Assembly (NCBI GenBank): GCA_022841465.1
Contig: JALHRL010000003.1
Coordinates: forward strand, 179,862 to 243,861
Direction of reading: 5' to 3'
DNA length: 64,000 nucleotides
Source: Bacteroidia bacterium
GTDB lineage: Bacteria > Bacteroidota > Bacteroidia > B-17B0 > Aurantibacillaceae
Shown here one piece after another: positions 28,392-38,666 of this stretch. Within the stretch, counting starts at the first letter, position 1; the number at the start of each line of letters is the position of its first letter. The notes beneath the pieces were generated by a model. That model made no database searches, was not told the origin of the DNA, and saw nothing but the letters and a program-made list of their open reading frames with translations. A program made the translations under genes and the position numbers.

Positions 28392-31300
28392 TTATCTGAA
28401 TATGGTTAATGGTCCGGTATAAGGCTTTGGATAAGCCACATGGTTTAATTTTATGATGTAATAATAGGTTCCAACAGGTAAATCTTTACCATTGTATCTT
28501 CCATCAAATTGATTTTTATATGGTTTTTCCCTCAATAATAATTCACCCCATCTATTATAAACCTCTACTTCATTTTCAGGGAATTGATTTAAATTATCTA
28601 TGATCCAGGTATCGTTTCTTCCATCTGAATTAGGACTGAAGCCATTCGGGATTTTTATTTCCGGATAAATTGAAACCAGAATAGTATCACTTGCTGTACA
28701 TCCGTTTGCGTCGGTAATAAACACTGTATATGTTGTAGTAATTGTATTAGAAGCTGTTGGGTTTGGGATGTTTGCGTTATCTAATGTTGATGAAGGTAAC
28801 CAAGTATAACTTACGGCACTTCCTGAGGTAGGATTTCCGCCAATTACAGTAGATGAAAACAATGAAATGGTTAATGATGGCCCTGCATCTGCATTTGGTA
28901 AGGCAAACACATTTACCACAACCGTATCATAATCAAAACAGGCAGCAATAGAAGAAGTAACTAATAAAACATAGGTGTTTGTTCCTGCGGGAGGTAATAC
29001 CTGTGCAGTAGAAGTTAAAGCTATAGTTGCTGCAGGAATTGTTTCCCATTGATACGTTAATGCATTAATAGAATTATTTCCATTTAATAATAAAGGATTA
29101 TTTAAACAGAAACTGGTATCTAAACCTGCATCTGCCAAAACAGTAAACGATGGCATAATCGTTAATACTGTATCTTTTACACATCCTTTAGAATCGATGG
29201 TAGAAAAAGTATAGGTTCCTGAAGGTATATTAGACAAACTCTGCGCCGTAGAAGTAGCAGGTCCGTTCCAAGTAAATGTATATGCAGGAGTACCTCCACT
29301 TACAGTTGTTGTAATTGCACCGTCAATTGAAGAATTACAGGTTGCATCTGTTATAACGGCATCTACAGTAAATGATGGCGGATTAACCAAATTAAATGTA
29401 GCTGTTTTTACACAACCTTCACTGTCTGTTATAATACCGGTATAACTTCCGGCACACAAATTATTAAGAGGGTTTGAAGGGGTTACCGTTGTTGCCGGAT
29501 TCCAACTAATAACATAAGGCATTGTACCACCACTAGGAACTAATGCAATTGAACCGTTGCAATCGTTATTACAATTTAATTCAGCTATTATTGGTAAACT
29601 TAAATTTAAAGGATCTGACTCGTTTATTGTGAAAGACTGGGCAGCTATACAACCCGCAGCATCTGTTACTGTAACTGTTATAACACCTTGACATAAGTTT
29701 GTTACGGTGTTTGTTGTGTTTCCATTACTCCAATTAACCGTATACCCCGGAGTTCCCAAGGTTGGTGTTATTGCAACCATACCTGTACAAGAACCACTAC
29801 AAGCAACATCTAATTGATTAAAGAATATTAGTGGTGCATCAAATGAATTAATTACTACTACTGCAGATTGTGTACATGTACCATCATTTACCAATAAAGT
29901 GTAAGTACCCGGGCCAACATTAGATAAGGTAGGAGTGCTCCCTGCTATTGGAGACCACGTATATGTATAAATTCCACTACCACCCGTAACGTTTGCAACT
30001 ATAACACCATTGGTTGCGCCACAATCAGGAGGAGTTAAATTAGGTGTGATTGTTATGTTAACCGCAGAGTTTACATTAACTGAACTTGTTCGTATACACC
30101 CTTGCGCATCTGTCATTTGAACAAAATAAGTACCACCACATAAATTTGTAATAACACTATTTGTAGAAACAGGGTTTATCCAATTAAACGTTATTGGTAA
30201 ATTGCCTCCAATTGGCGTTACGGTAACTGAACCATCGCATTGATTAAAACAATCTTCATCATCAATATTAAAAGTTTCTCCGGTAATACCAGAAGAATTA
30301 CTTATTAATACATTCTGAACCTGAGTACATCCATTAAAATCAGTAACCAAAACTTGATTTACACCAGCACATAAATCAGTAACAACTGTTCCTGTTCCAC
30401 CGCTTGACCAAGAGTATGTATAAGGTGCTGTACCACCTGCAACGTTTATACTAGATGAACCATTACACAATCCACAAGACGGTGAAGAAACACCAGGTGT
30501 TAATGTAATTGCAGCAGGAGATATGATAGGTGTTGTAAAAGTATTTGTACAACCGTTATTATCTGTTATAGTAACTGAATAAGTTCCATTACACAAATTA
30601 TTTGCAACCGGACCTGTTTGTGAATTACTCCACACAAAATTATAAGGTGCAGTACCACCACCTGCAGCTACAACTGTTGAACTTGCTAAACAATTTCCAG
30701 CGCAAAGATTTGAAGAACTAGCCACAGCCCCAGTAACATTAATATTTCCATTAATGGTGTAAGTTGCCGTAAACGGACAATTTAAAGCATCTAAAATTTG
30801 TACTGTATGCGTGCCCACACATAAGTTTGTTACAACTGAAGTCGTTGCAGACGAATTCCATAAATAGGTAAATGGACCTGTTCCGCCCGTTGGAGCTAAT
30901 ACAATACTTCCGGTACAAACACCATTACAAATAGCATTGGTAATGGTCTCATTATCGTCAATTGCCGTAGGTTGATTTATTGCAACATCTTCAAATAAAA
31001 TACAACCATTTGCATCTGTAATTTGAGCCGTGTATGTTCCGGCACACAAATTAGTAATTGGATTTACCGAAGAACTTGCAGGAGGAACCAGCCAACTTAC
31101 TGTATAGCCAGGAGTACCTCCAGTTATGGTAGAAACAGAAGCAGTTCCGTTACAAACATTAAAACAATTTAAACTTGTTGAAATAATAGCAGCTGAACTA
31201 GGTCCGTTTGAATTACTTAATGGTATGCTTAATGTATTTGTACAATTTTGAGAATCAGAAACAACTACTGTGTATACTCCTGCCGGTAAATTAGTAACAA

Positions 31301-34300
31301 AGGAATTATTTCCTACTGCCGGAGGGAACCATGTGTAAGAATAAGCCGGTGTACCACCACTTGGTGCAACATTTATTCCACCATTAGAAAAACTACAAGT
31401 TGCAGGTACAACAGATGGCGCTACTGTTAATGCAGGAGGTGCAGTTAAAGTAAAAGATTGAGTGTCGGTACAACCGTTATTATCAATTAAAACAACTGAA
31501 TGAGCTCCCGCACACAAAGCAGTAGCCGAATTTGTAGTGCTTGCATTAGACCAAGTATATGATATTGGAGCCGTTGCATTTAACGGATTACTTATTGCAA
31601 CACCGTTACAACCTGTGTTACACGATGGATTTGTAAATGTAATATTTGCTGAAACAGCCGGAGGATTTGTAAGTGTTACAACTGCATTACCTATACACAT
31701 ACTTGCATCGGTTACAGTTAAGGTATATATTTGAGGGCATAATCCTGTTGGATTTGGGCCCGTACCTGTTGGTACCCATGAATAATTATAACCTCCATTA
31801 CCACCAGATACATTAGTTGTAATTGAACCATTACAACTTCCATTACACAATGGTTGAGTTGGAGTTGCTGTAACACTAATTGCAGCAGGTTGTGTTAAGG
31901 TAAATGCAGTGCTTGCCTGACATCCATTTCCATCAACTACCGTTGCGGTGTAATTTCCGGCACACATTGCCCCTAAAGATTGACTTGTTGCTGCACTGCT
32001 AGACCAACTGAATGAGTATGTTGGTGTGCCACCTGTTACAACTTGAGAAGCGGTACCACTACAAACCAAATTACATGTTAAATTAGTGGTATTTACAGTA
32101 TGAGTTAATGCTGTTGGTTGTGTAATTGTAAATGTTCGTTGAACAGGGCAATTATTAATATCTAAAATATTTACAGTATAATTGCCTGCACATAAATTTG
32201 TAACTGTTCCTGAACCTTGACCAACAGGATTTCCTGGAGACCATGCAAATGAATAACCAGGTGAACCTCCTGAAACATTTAATGCTATTACAGCTGTACA
32301 AGTTCCGTTACAAGGAGCATTTGTTTGAGAAGAAACAACAGTTATTGAAGACGGTTGTGTAACATTAAATGTTCTTGTGGTAACACAATTGTTTGCGTCT
32401 GTTATATTAACTGTATAACCACCAGCCCCTAAGTTGCTAATGGTGGCAGTACCCTGCCCTGTTGGATTACCCGGCGACCATGTATAGCTATATCCCGGTG
32501 TTCCACCACTAACAACAATTCCTATAGAACCATTTAATGCTGCAGCACATAACGGACTTGATACATTTTGAGTTATTGTTGTTGCCGGAGGCTGTGAAAT
32601 ATTTAAAGACTGACTAGTTATACAACCATTATTATCAGTAACAGTAATGTTGTAATTGCCGGAACCTAATCCTGTTGCTGTGGTTGTTACACCTGCAACT
32701 AAACTGGTAGTTGCTGGGCTCCATGTAAAGGTAAACGGCCCTGCACCGGAAGCAACTGCAACAGCAGAGCCACTACTTGAGGCAAAACAGGTTACAGATG
32801 CCGAAGTAACATTTACAGTAGGTCCTGCAGGATTAGATAATGTTGTTGCTAATGTTGTTGTACAACCCGCCCCATCTTGAATTATAACTGAAAAGTTTCC
32901 TGAACTTAAGTTTACATTGCACGGATTATTAGCTCCGCCTGTTCCGGCAGGAGTCCATGTATAAGTGTACCCTGCTCCGCTACCACCAGATGCAGTAGCA
33001 CAAATTGTTCCATTTGCTAAAACGCAACCACTTGGATTGGTTGATGTAAACGAAGCTGTTAAAGAAGGGGATTCAGTTACGGTAAAAATTCTAATTTGAT
33101 TACATCCATTTAAATCGGTTAAACTAAGTGTGTAAACTCCTGCAGATAAATTTGTGAGAGAGGTAGTTGTCTGTCCTCCAGGGCTCCAAGAATAAGATAT
33201 TAAACCTGTTCCACCACTTACTGTTGTTGTAATTGCACCACTAGTTCCACCAAAACAAGGGATATTGGTTTGCGAAGAATTAACCGTTAAACTGGCAGGT
33301 TGGGTAATATTTACGGTTCCGGTATTAAAACAACCCAATTGATCTGTAACTGTTACCGTATAAGGTCCGGCACATAAGTTTGTTGCTGTTTGAGCGTTTT
33401 GAACCGGAGCACTATTCCAAGTATAGGTATAAGGAGCCGTTCCTCCAATTGCATTGGCTGTAGCAGAAGCGGTACAAGCACCAAAACAAAGTATACCTGA
33501 ACCACCTGTAATAACAGTAACGCTAACTGTGTTTACTATTTGTAAAGATGCTGTGGCCGTGCAACCTTGAGCGTCTATTACATTTGCGGTATAATTTCCT
33601 AAACACAAATTTGCAGCAGTTGAACCAGTAGCAACGGTTGCAGAAACAGTGTTTGTCCAGTTAATTGTATATGTTGGAGTACCTCCACCTACTGTAACGG
33701 TTGCAGCACCTGTACATACATTACATGTTGGAACAGAACCGGTGATTGCAGCAGTCAATAATGCAGGGGAAACAATGTTGAAGTTAGTAGAAGTTGGGCA
33801 TCCATTTAAATCTGTAACATTTACTAAATAAGGATTAGCGCACAAACCGGTTAAAATACCTGTGGTATTGGTTACAACCGGAGGACTAAACTGAAAATTA
33901 AAAGGTGCAGTGCCACCGGTAGCTGTAACAGTTACAGAGCCATCGCACAATCCTGCACACGTAGTTGAAGCAGTATTAATTGATAATGTTATAGCCGGAG
34001 GAGCAATTAATGCAGCTGTAAATGATTTATTACATCCATTTGCATCAGTTACAAACAAGGTATAAGTTCCGGCTCCTAATCCTGTATTTGGGTTTCCTGA
34101 ACCAGTAGACCAATTTAATGTATATCCGGGAGTGCCTCCTGCTGTTATCACGCCAATAGAACCATTATTTCCGCCATTACAAGTAGGATTAGTAATGTTT
34201 AATGTTGTAGTAATATCAGTAGGTTGTGCCAATGTTACCACTGTTGATGTTACACAATTGTTAGCATCAATGGCAATAAAGGTATATGTTCCTGCACATT

Positions 34301-36944
34301 GGTTAGTTAATACTCCACCAATAATAGAACTTGTAGCCGTGTTCCAAGACAAGGTATACGATGGTGTTCCTCCACTTACACTTCCTGCTAATGAACCATT
34401 GCAAGCATTAAAACATGTTATAGAATTTGTACTAACGGTAGGCACCAAAGGATTTGGTTGTTGAATATTAACTGTTCTGGTAACCGGACATTGCAACGCA
34501 TCTCTAATAATTAAAGTATAAATACCGGCACATAAATTGGTAAATGGTGGTGCTGCTGTAATAGTAGATGCAGAAGGTGTAATTAATGTAAAAGTATAGG
34601 GCGCAGAACCTCCTGTAGGATTGGCGTTAATTGAACCATTACATGCAGCATTACACGTAACAGAGCTACTAATAATATTTGGAGTTACACTTGTTGGTTG
34701 TGTAATTGTAATAACTGATGAAATTGCACAAGCAGAAGCATCTGTTACTGCCAAGGTATAATTAGCCGCGCATAAATTTGATACGGTAGCAGTTCCTTGC
34801 CCTGTAACAGTTCCTGTTGTCCAAACAAACGTAAATGGAGCTCCATTACCGCCTGTTACTATCGCTGTGGCAGAGCCTGCACAAGAAGAGAAACAAGTGT
34901 TATCTGTTTTAGAAATAGTAATAGTTAATGGTGGTGGTTGAAGTATGTTTACTGTTTGTGAAGCAATACAACCACCGGCATCTGTGGCGTTAATTGTATA
35001 AACACCTGCACATAAATTGGTAATTAAACTGTTTGTTGTAGTTACAAATGGCGCAGGCCCCGACCATGTATAAGTGAATGCCCCTATTCCGCCGGAACCT
35101 AAGGCAGATGCAGAACCCGTACAAGGCGTATTACACGTTAAATTTTTACTATTTATAGTTAAGGTTATTGGTGGCGGGGAAGTAATTGTAAATACTCTTG
35201 TTGCAGGACAACCATTATTATCTGTTAAGTTTACAGTTTGAACACCGGCACATAATCCGGTAATACCGGCTGAGCTTCCGGGTCCGGGCGACCATGTAAA
35301 ACTATAAGGCGATGTGCCACCGGAAACAGCAACCGAAGCAGCTCCTGTGCAATTAGAAAAACAAGTTAAATTCGTTTGAGACGGAGTTGCTGTAATAGAA
35401 GTTGGCTGAGTAATGTTTGAACTAGCAACTTGCGTACATCCATTAGCATCTGTAATCGTTGCGCTTACAGGGCCTAAACATAAAGAGTTTATTCCTGCAG
35501 AACTTGCAGCACCAATTACAGAAGATGCAGAAGTGCTAAATGCAACCGTATATCCGGGAGTGCCTCCTGAAGGATTTACAGTGAAGCCGCCGCTGCAAAT
35601 ACCAAAACAAGAAATACTATTCGTAACTGCATTTGCTAAAATAGGTGCAGGGCCTGTTAAAGTTCTTGTAAGTGTAGTACTACATCCATTGGCATCAACA
35701 ATATTAAAAGTATAAACACCTGCACACATATTGGTTAATGTGTACGTTAAGGCAGTTGTAAAGGTAGATGGTGTTAAAGAAGCACTTGGTGTAACGGTTA
35801 CTGAAAATGGCGGATTACCAAAAATATTACCGGTCATCATACCCGTGCAACTATTAGGACATAAAGGAGTGGTATTTACATTGGTTAAAAATGCCGGATT
35901 AGGAATAAAGTTTACGTTTTGCGACACAAAATTATTTAGCACGTCAAAAACTAAAACCTGATAATTTTGAAGAGGACATGCGCAAGCATTGGATGCGGTA
36001 TACACACTTGTAGTAGCAGTATTTACAATACCCGCCAAGGTACCGGCTGTAGCCGCACAACTTGGATCGGGATTATTTACAAAAATATTATACGGATTAT
36101 CAGTACATCCTGGTGAAAAGCTTATGGTTAATACACCGGTACAAGGGCCAAAACAAGAAGGTACTGTTGAGATGGTTAAGTTACAAATTGGCGCCACATA
36201 ATTTACAAACGTATTAGAAGTTTGGCTTTTTAGTGCTGCCGGAACCGAAAACTTTTCAGGTGAGTTAATATTAGCTACCAAATAAAATTTATCGGAACTG
36301 ATGGTGTTATTTTCATTTAACTTAAAATAACCCGTTGATTTAAAAAATGAATTATATAATTGGAAATTAGCATAAGGACTTGTACCACTAATGTTTCCGG
36401 CAACTACTACCGCTCTGTTAAAGTTATAATCTCCATCTGCAAAATGAATAGAATTTTTTTCACTTAAATGCAACGATCTAAAAACATACTCGCCCTTATT
36501 AAAATACAAATTACAGTTGAGTGTATTTAATCCGAATTCAATTACAGCAGTTTTGCCGGAATTGTTATTGAAAATCATTTCCGCGCTTGATTCAAATTTT
36601 ACCAGCTGAGATAAATGAATGCCTTGACTTATGTATACAACGGATTGAGAACTGCCGGTAAACTTTACTAAATTAGAGAAAGAAATAGCCTTTAAATTTT
36701 TTAAAGAATTGGAATTGCTGAAATTCACTTCATAATAACCTTGGGCTGAATTATCATCAAAAATAACATCTGTGTTAATATCAGGAACAACAAAGGCAGG
36801 AGTTCCACCCGATTTTTGCGACCAATGTTTAGGGTCGTTAAAACTACCTGAACCACCTACCCAATACAATGTTTGAGAAAAAACAAAGCTCGTAAGCAAA
36901 GAAAATAAAATAGTAAACGAAACTTTATAAAGAGAGCGATTCAT
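28392..36944 (-). CDS. Giant SprB-type repeat surface protein (type B T9SS cargo)
   Basis: 2850 residues. Signal peptide ends FVFSQ and leads to a WVGGSGSFNDPKHWS start common in Bacteroidota surface proteins, then a beta-helix-like region (to about 240). About 30 SprB-type repeats of 72-80 residues follow, each with the plan CxxxC...SGGTPxYxxxW...NLCAGxYxxxxxDxxGC. Two PKD/Ig-like domains (about 2600-2760) come next, and residues about 2765-2850 form the gliding-motility-associated C-terminal domain (IPNGFSPNSDGRNDTW, then VYNRWGELL). It should be exported by the T9SS and act as a surface adhesin or motility filament; relation to SprB is by repeat type and neighbour, not full-length match. 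Low-complexity translations on the other strand are shadows. Confidence 0.9.
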   Translation of the reverse strand: MNRSLYKVSFTILFSLLTSFVFSQTLYWVGGSGSFNDPKHWSQKSGGTPAFVVPDINTDVIFDDNSAQGYYEVNFSNSNSLKNLKAISFSNLVKFTGSSQSVVYISQGIHLSQLVKFESSAEMIFNNNSGKTAVIEFGLNTLNCNLYFNKGEYVFRSLHLSEKNSIHFADGDYNFNRAVVVAGNISGTSPYANFQLYNSFFKSTGYFKLNENNTISSDKFYLVANINSPEKFSVPAALKSQTSNTFVNYVAPICNLTISTVPSCFGPCTGVLTISFSPGCTDNPYNIFVNNPDPSCAATAGTLAGIVNTATTSVYTASNACACPLQNYQVLVFDVLNNFVSQNVNFIPNPAFLTNVNTTPLCPNSCTGMMTGNIFGNPPFSVTVTPSASLTPSTFTTALTYTLTNMCAGVYTFNIVDANGCSTTLTRTLTGPAPILANAVTNSISCFGICSGGFTVNPSGGTPGYTVAFSTSASSVIGAASSAGINSLCLGPVSATITDANGCTQVASSNITQPTSITATPSQTNLTCFSNCTGAASVAVSGGTSPYSFTWSPGPGSSAGITGLCAGVQTVNLTDNNGCPATRVFTITSPPPITLTINSKNLTCNTPCTGSASALGSGGIGAFTYTWSGPAPFVTTTNSLITNLCAGVYTINATDAGGCIASQTVNILQPPPLTITISKTDNTCFSSCAGSATAIVTGGNGAPFTFVWTTGTVTGQGTATVSNLCAANYTLAVTDASACAISSVITITQPTSVTPNIISSSVTCNAACNGSINANPTGGSAPYTFTLITPSASTITAAPPFTNLCAGIYTLIIRDALQCPVTRTVNIQQPNPLVPTVSTNSITCFNACNGSLAGSVSGGTPSYTLSWNTATSSIIGGVLTNQCAGTYTFIAIDANNCVTSTVVTLAQPTDITTTLNITNPTCNGGNNGSIGVITAGGTPGYTLNWSTGSGNPNTGLGAGTYTLFVTDANGCNKSFTAALIAPPAITLSINTASTTCAGLCDGSVTVTATGGTAPFNFQFSPPVVTNTTGILTGLCANPYLVNVTDLNGCPTSTNFNIVSPALLTAAITGSVPTCNVCTGAATVTVGGGTPTYTINWTNTVSATVATGSTAANLCLGNYTANVIDAQGCTATASLQIVNTVSVTVITGGSGILCFGACTASATANAIGGTAPYTYTWNSAPVQNAQTATNLCAGPYTVTVTDQLGCFNTGTVNITQPASLTVNSSQTNIPCFGGTSGAITTTVSGGTGLISYSWSPGGQTTTSLTNLSAGVYTLSLTDLNGCNQIRIFTVTESPSLTASFTSTNPSGCVLANGTICATASGGSGAGYTYTWTPAGTGGANNPCNVNLSSGNFSVIIQDGAGCTTTLATTLSNPAGPTVNVTSASVTCFASSSGSAVAVASGAGPFTFTWSPATTSLVAGVTTTATGLGSGNYNITVTDNNGCITSQSLNISQPPATTITQNVSSPLCAAALNGSIGIVVSGGTPGYSYTWSPGNPTGQGTATISNLGAGGYTVNITDANNCVTTRTFNVTQPSSITVVSSQTNAPCNGTCTAVIALNVSGGSPGYSFAWSPGNPVGQGSGTVTNLCAGNYTVNILDINNCPVQRTFTITQPTALTHTVNTTNLTCNLVCSGTASQVVTGGTPTYSFSWSSSAATSQSLGAMCAGNYTATVVDGNGCQASTAFTLTQPAAISVTATPTQPLCNGSCNGSITTNVSGGNGGYNYSWVPTGTGPNPTGLCPQIYTLTVTDASMCIGNAVVTLTNPPAVSANITFTNPSCNTGCNGVAISNPLNATAPISYTWSNASTTNSATALCAGAHSVVLIDNNGCTDTQSFTLTAPPALTVAPSVVPATCSFSNGGINVAPSGGTPAYSYTWFPPAVGNNSFVTNLPAGVYTVVVSDSQNCTNTLSIPLSNSNGPSSAAIISTSLNCFNVCNGTASVSTITGGTPGYTVSWLVPPASSSVNPITNLCAGTYTAQITDANGCILFEDVAINQPTAIDDNETITNAICNGVCTGSIVLAPTGGTGPFTYLWNSSATTSVVTNLCVGTHTVQILDALNCPFTATYTINGNINVTGAVASSSNLCAGNCLASSTVVAAGGGTAPYNFVWSNSQTGPVANNLCNGTYSVTITDNNGCTNTFTTPIISPAAITLTPGVSSPSCGLCNGSSSINVAGGTAPYTYSWSSGGTGTVVTDLCAGVNQVLVTDFNGCTQVQNVLISNSSGITGETFNIDDEDCFNQCDGSVTVTPIGGNLPITFNWINPVSTNSVITNLCGGTYFVQMTDAQGCIRTSSVNVNSAVNITITPNLTPPDCGATNGVIVANVTGGSGIYTYTWSPIAGSTPTLSNVGPGTYTLLVNDGTCTQSAVVVINSFDAPLIFFNQLDVACSGSCTGMVAITPTLGTPGYTVNWSNGNTTNTVTNLCQGVITVTVTDAAGCIAAQSFTINESDPLNLSLPIIAELNCNNDCNGSIALVPSGGTMPYVISWNPATTVTPSNPLNNLCAGSYTGIITDSEGCVKTATFNLVNPPSFTVDAVITDATCNSSIDGAITTTVSGGTPAYTFTWNGPATSTAQSLSNIPSGTYTFSTIDSKGCVKDTVLTIMPSFTVLADAGLDTSFCLNNPLLLNGNNSINALTYQWETIPAATIALTSTAQVLPPAGTNTYVLLVTSSIAACFDYDTVVVNVFALPNADAGPSLTISLFSSTVIGGNPTSGSAVSYTWLPSSTLDNANIPNPTASNTITTTYTVFITDANGCTASDTILVSIYPEIKIPNGFSPNSDGRNDTWIIDNLNQFPENEVEVYNRWGELLLREKPYKNQFDGRYNGKDLPVGTYYYIIKLNHVAYPKPYTGPLTIFR
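29150..36195 (-). repeat. About 30 tandem SprB-type repeats
   Basis: Units of roughly 215-240 bases encode the repeat. Units differ clearly at DNA level. Eight units (counting from the N-terminus: 9, 13, 14, 15, 16, 21, 27, 30) lack both the second Cys and the Cys of the NLCAG motif; all others keep both. The first and last Cys are kept throughout. Confidence 0.85.
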
Positions 36945-37070
36945 ATTCGGGTTATGATTACGAAATTACCTGTTAAAAGTTACTAAATTAATCATTATTA
37001 ATGAAATAATTAACATTTTGACCGTGTAAAAAGAACCTTACTAAACATATTTAAATAATTTAGTGCTTTT

Positions 37071-37622
37071 ATGGAAGAAAACCCCTGGATAACCCTTAAG
37101 TCGGAAGATGTTTACGAATCACAATGGATTAAAGTAGTTAAACACGATTGTTTGAATCCTGCCAACAAACCTGCTATTTACAGTGTTGTAAACTTTAAAA
37201 ATTTAGCGATAGGTATTTTACCCTTGGATAAAGAAAATTTTACCTGGCTGGTAGGTCAGTGGCGCTATCCATTAAACGAATATTCGTGGGAAATTCCTGA
37301 AGGTGGAGGGCCATTAGGATCCAAACCAATAGAATCTGCCAAAAGAGAATTAAAAGAAGAAACAGGCATTATTGCTTCTAATTTTGAAGAAATAATGCGT
37401 TTGCATTTAAGCAATTCGGCCACCGATGAATTAGCCATTGTTTATTTGGCAACCGATTTACAATTTGAAAATAGCGAACCGGAAGAAAGTGAGGTATTGC
37501 AAATAAAAAAAGTGCATATAAACGAGGCATTTGATATGACCATGAAGGGCCTAATTACAGATGCAATAAGCGTTGCCGCCATACAACGTGTTTGGATGAG
37601 TGTGAACGGCAAGTTGAAATAA
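37071..37622 (+). CDS. NUDIX hydrolase (ADP-ribose pyrophosphatase-like)
   Basis: 183 residues. The Nudix box is present with the RELKEETGI catalytic core; the preceding GGGPLG turn fits ADP-ribose pyrophosphatases. The first Glu of the full box (Gx5E) reads Ser here (GGGPLGSKPIESAKREL). The catalytic Glu pair is kept, so activity on nucleoside diphosphate derivatives is plausible. It probably heads a short run with the isomerase gene that begins 26 bases later. Confidence 0.85.
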   Translation: MEENPWITLKSEDVYESQWIKVVKHDCLNPANKPAIYSVVNFKNLAIGILPLDKENFTWLVGQWRYPLNEYSWEIPEGGGPLGSKPIESAKRELKEETGIIASNFEEIMRLHLSNSATDELAIVYLATDLQFENSEPEESEVLQIKKVHINEAFDMTMKGLITDAISVAAIQRVWMSVNGKLK

Positions 37623-37648
37623 TTTTTGTAATTTTACCACCTTACGTT

Positions 37649-38626
37649 ATGAAAGAGCTTGTAGAATCATTTACCACACAATTAAAAACTGCAAAACAAA
37701 TTGCAGAAAAAGCAATTATAACATCCGGAAAAAATATTTCCAATGTTGTTATTACAGGTTTAGGCGGTTCAGGAATTGGCGGAACCATTATTACTGAATT
37801 AGTAGATAATTGCCCTACACCTGTTACAATAAATAAAGGATATTTTTTACCAAACTTTGTAAACGAAAATACTTTAGTAATAGTTTCCTCATACAGTGGA
37901 AACACAGAAGAAACATTACAAGCATTTCAAGATGCACTAACTAAAAAAGCGCAAATTATTTGTGTAACCAGCGGAGGCAAAATTTTAGAATTGGCCAAAC
38001 AAAATCAATTAGAATTTATAGAAATACCCGGCGGATTTCCTCCACGCTCTTGCATTGGTTATTCTTTAATTCAGTTAATAAAAATATTTATTGCAAAAGG
38101 TTTAGCATCAAAAGACTTAATGAATGATATTGATGCTTCCATTCATTTATTAAATACTGAGAATGCATCCATTAAAAATGATGCACAAGTAATTGCCAAA
38201 AAACTGGTAAATAAAATAGCTGTTCTTTACTCTTTAGGTTCTGCTGAAGGCGTTAGTGTAAGGTTCAGACAACAAATTAACGAAAACTCAAAAGCACTTT
38301 GTTGGCATCATGTTTTTCCGGAAATGAACCACAATGAATTGGTGGGTTGGACAGAAGTAAATAAAGATTTGTGTGTTGTTACATTTCACACATCTTTTGA
38401 CTACGACAGAAATAAAAAACGCTATGCTGTTTGTAAACCGGTATTTGAAAAATATGCAAATGAGGTAATTGACATTCACGCCAAGGGAAATTCTAAATTG
38501 GAACAATTTATGTACCTAATAAATATTGGCGATTGGATAAGTTGTTTCATTGCCGATTTAAAAGCAATTGATCCGGTTGAAGTAAACATTATAGATTACC
38601 TTAAAAAAGAACTATCTAAATTTTAA
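37649..38626 (+). CDS. SIS-domain phosphoglucose/phosphomannose isomerase
   Basis: 325 residues when started at the ATG at 37649, which places the first helix (KELVESFTTQLKTAKQIAEKA) at the N-terminus; an upstream frame extension reads into the NUDIX gene and is not needed. A SIS sugar-phosphate-binding fold is evident: GLGGSGIGGTI near residue 40, SSYSGNTEETL near 85, and CVTSGG. Later HHVFPEMNHNELVGW matches the bacterial bifunctional PGI/PMI family. It interconverts fructose 6-phosphate with glucose or mannose 6-phosphate; the mannose activity is inferred from family. Confidence 0.88.
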   Translation: MKELVESFTTQLKTAKQIAEKAIITSGKNISNVVITGLGGSGIGGTIITELVDNCPTPVTINKGYFLPNFVNENTLVIVSSYSGNTEETLQAFQDALTKKAQIICVTSGGKILELAKQNQLEFIEIPGGFPPRSCIGYSLIQLIKIFIAKGLASKDLMNDIDASIHLLNTENASIKNDAQVIAKKLVNKIAVLYSLGSAEGVSVRFRQQINENSKALCWHHVFPEMNHNELVGWTEVNKDLCVVTFHTSFDYDRNKKRYAVCKPVFEKYANEVIDIHAKGNSKLEQFMYLINIGDWISCFIADLKAIDPVEVNIIDYLKKELSKF

Positions 38627-38666
38627 TCTGCAAAACAAAAAAATCATATTTAAAGATTTAGGTGTG

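Noticed and set aside
29150..36195. Many open frames on the plus strand inside the giant gene
   Set aside because: They are complements of the repeat codons (Thr/Ser/Gly/Val-rich), have no start signals and no recognisable family.
29150..36195. CRISPR-like regular repeats
   Set aside because: The unit is over 200 bases, diverged at DNA level and clearly coding; there are no short identical repeats with spacers.
36992..37004. Palindrome TCATTA-T-TAATGA between the giant gene and the NUDIX gene
   Set aside because: It is short and AT-rich in an AT-rich genome; chance is sufficient.
37592..37648. 19-codon extension of the isomerase into the NUDIX gene
   Set aside because: The extension overlaps the NUDIX coding end in another frame and lacks family similarity; ATG 37649 gives the expected N-terminus.
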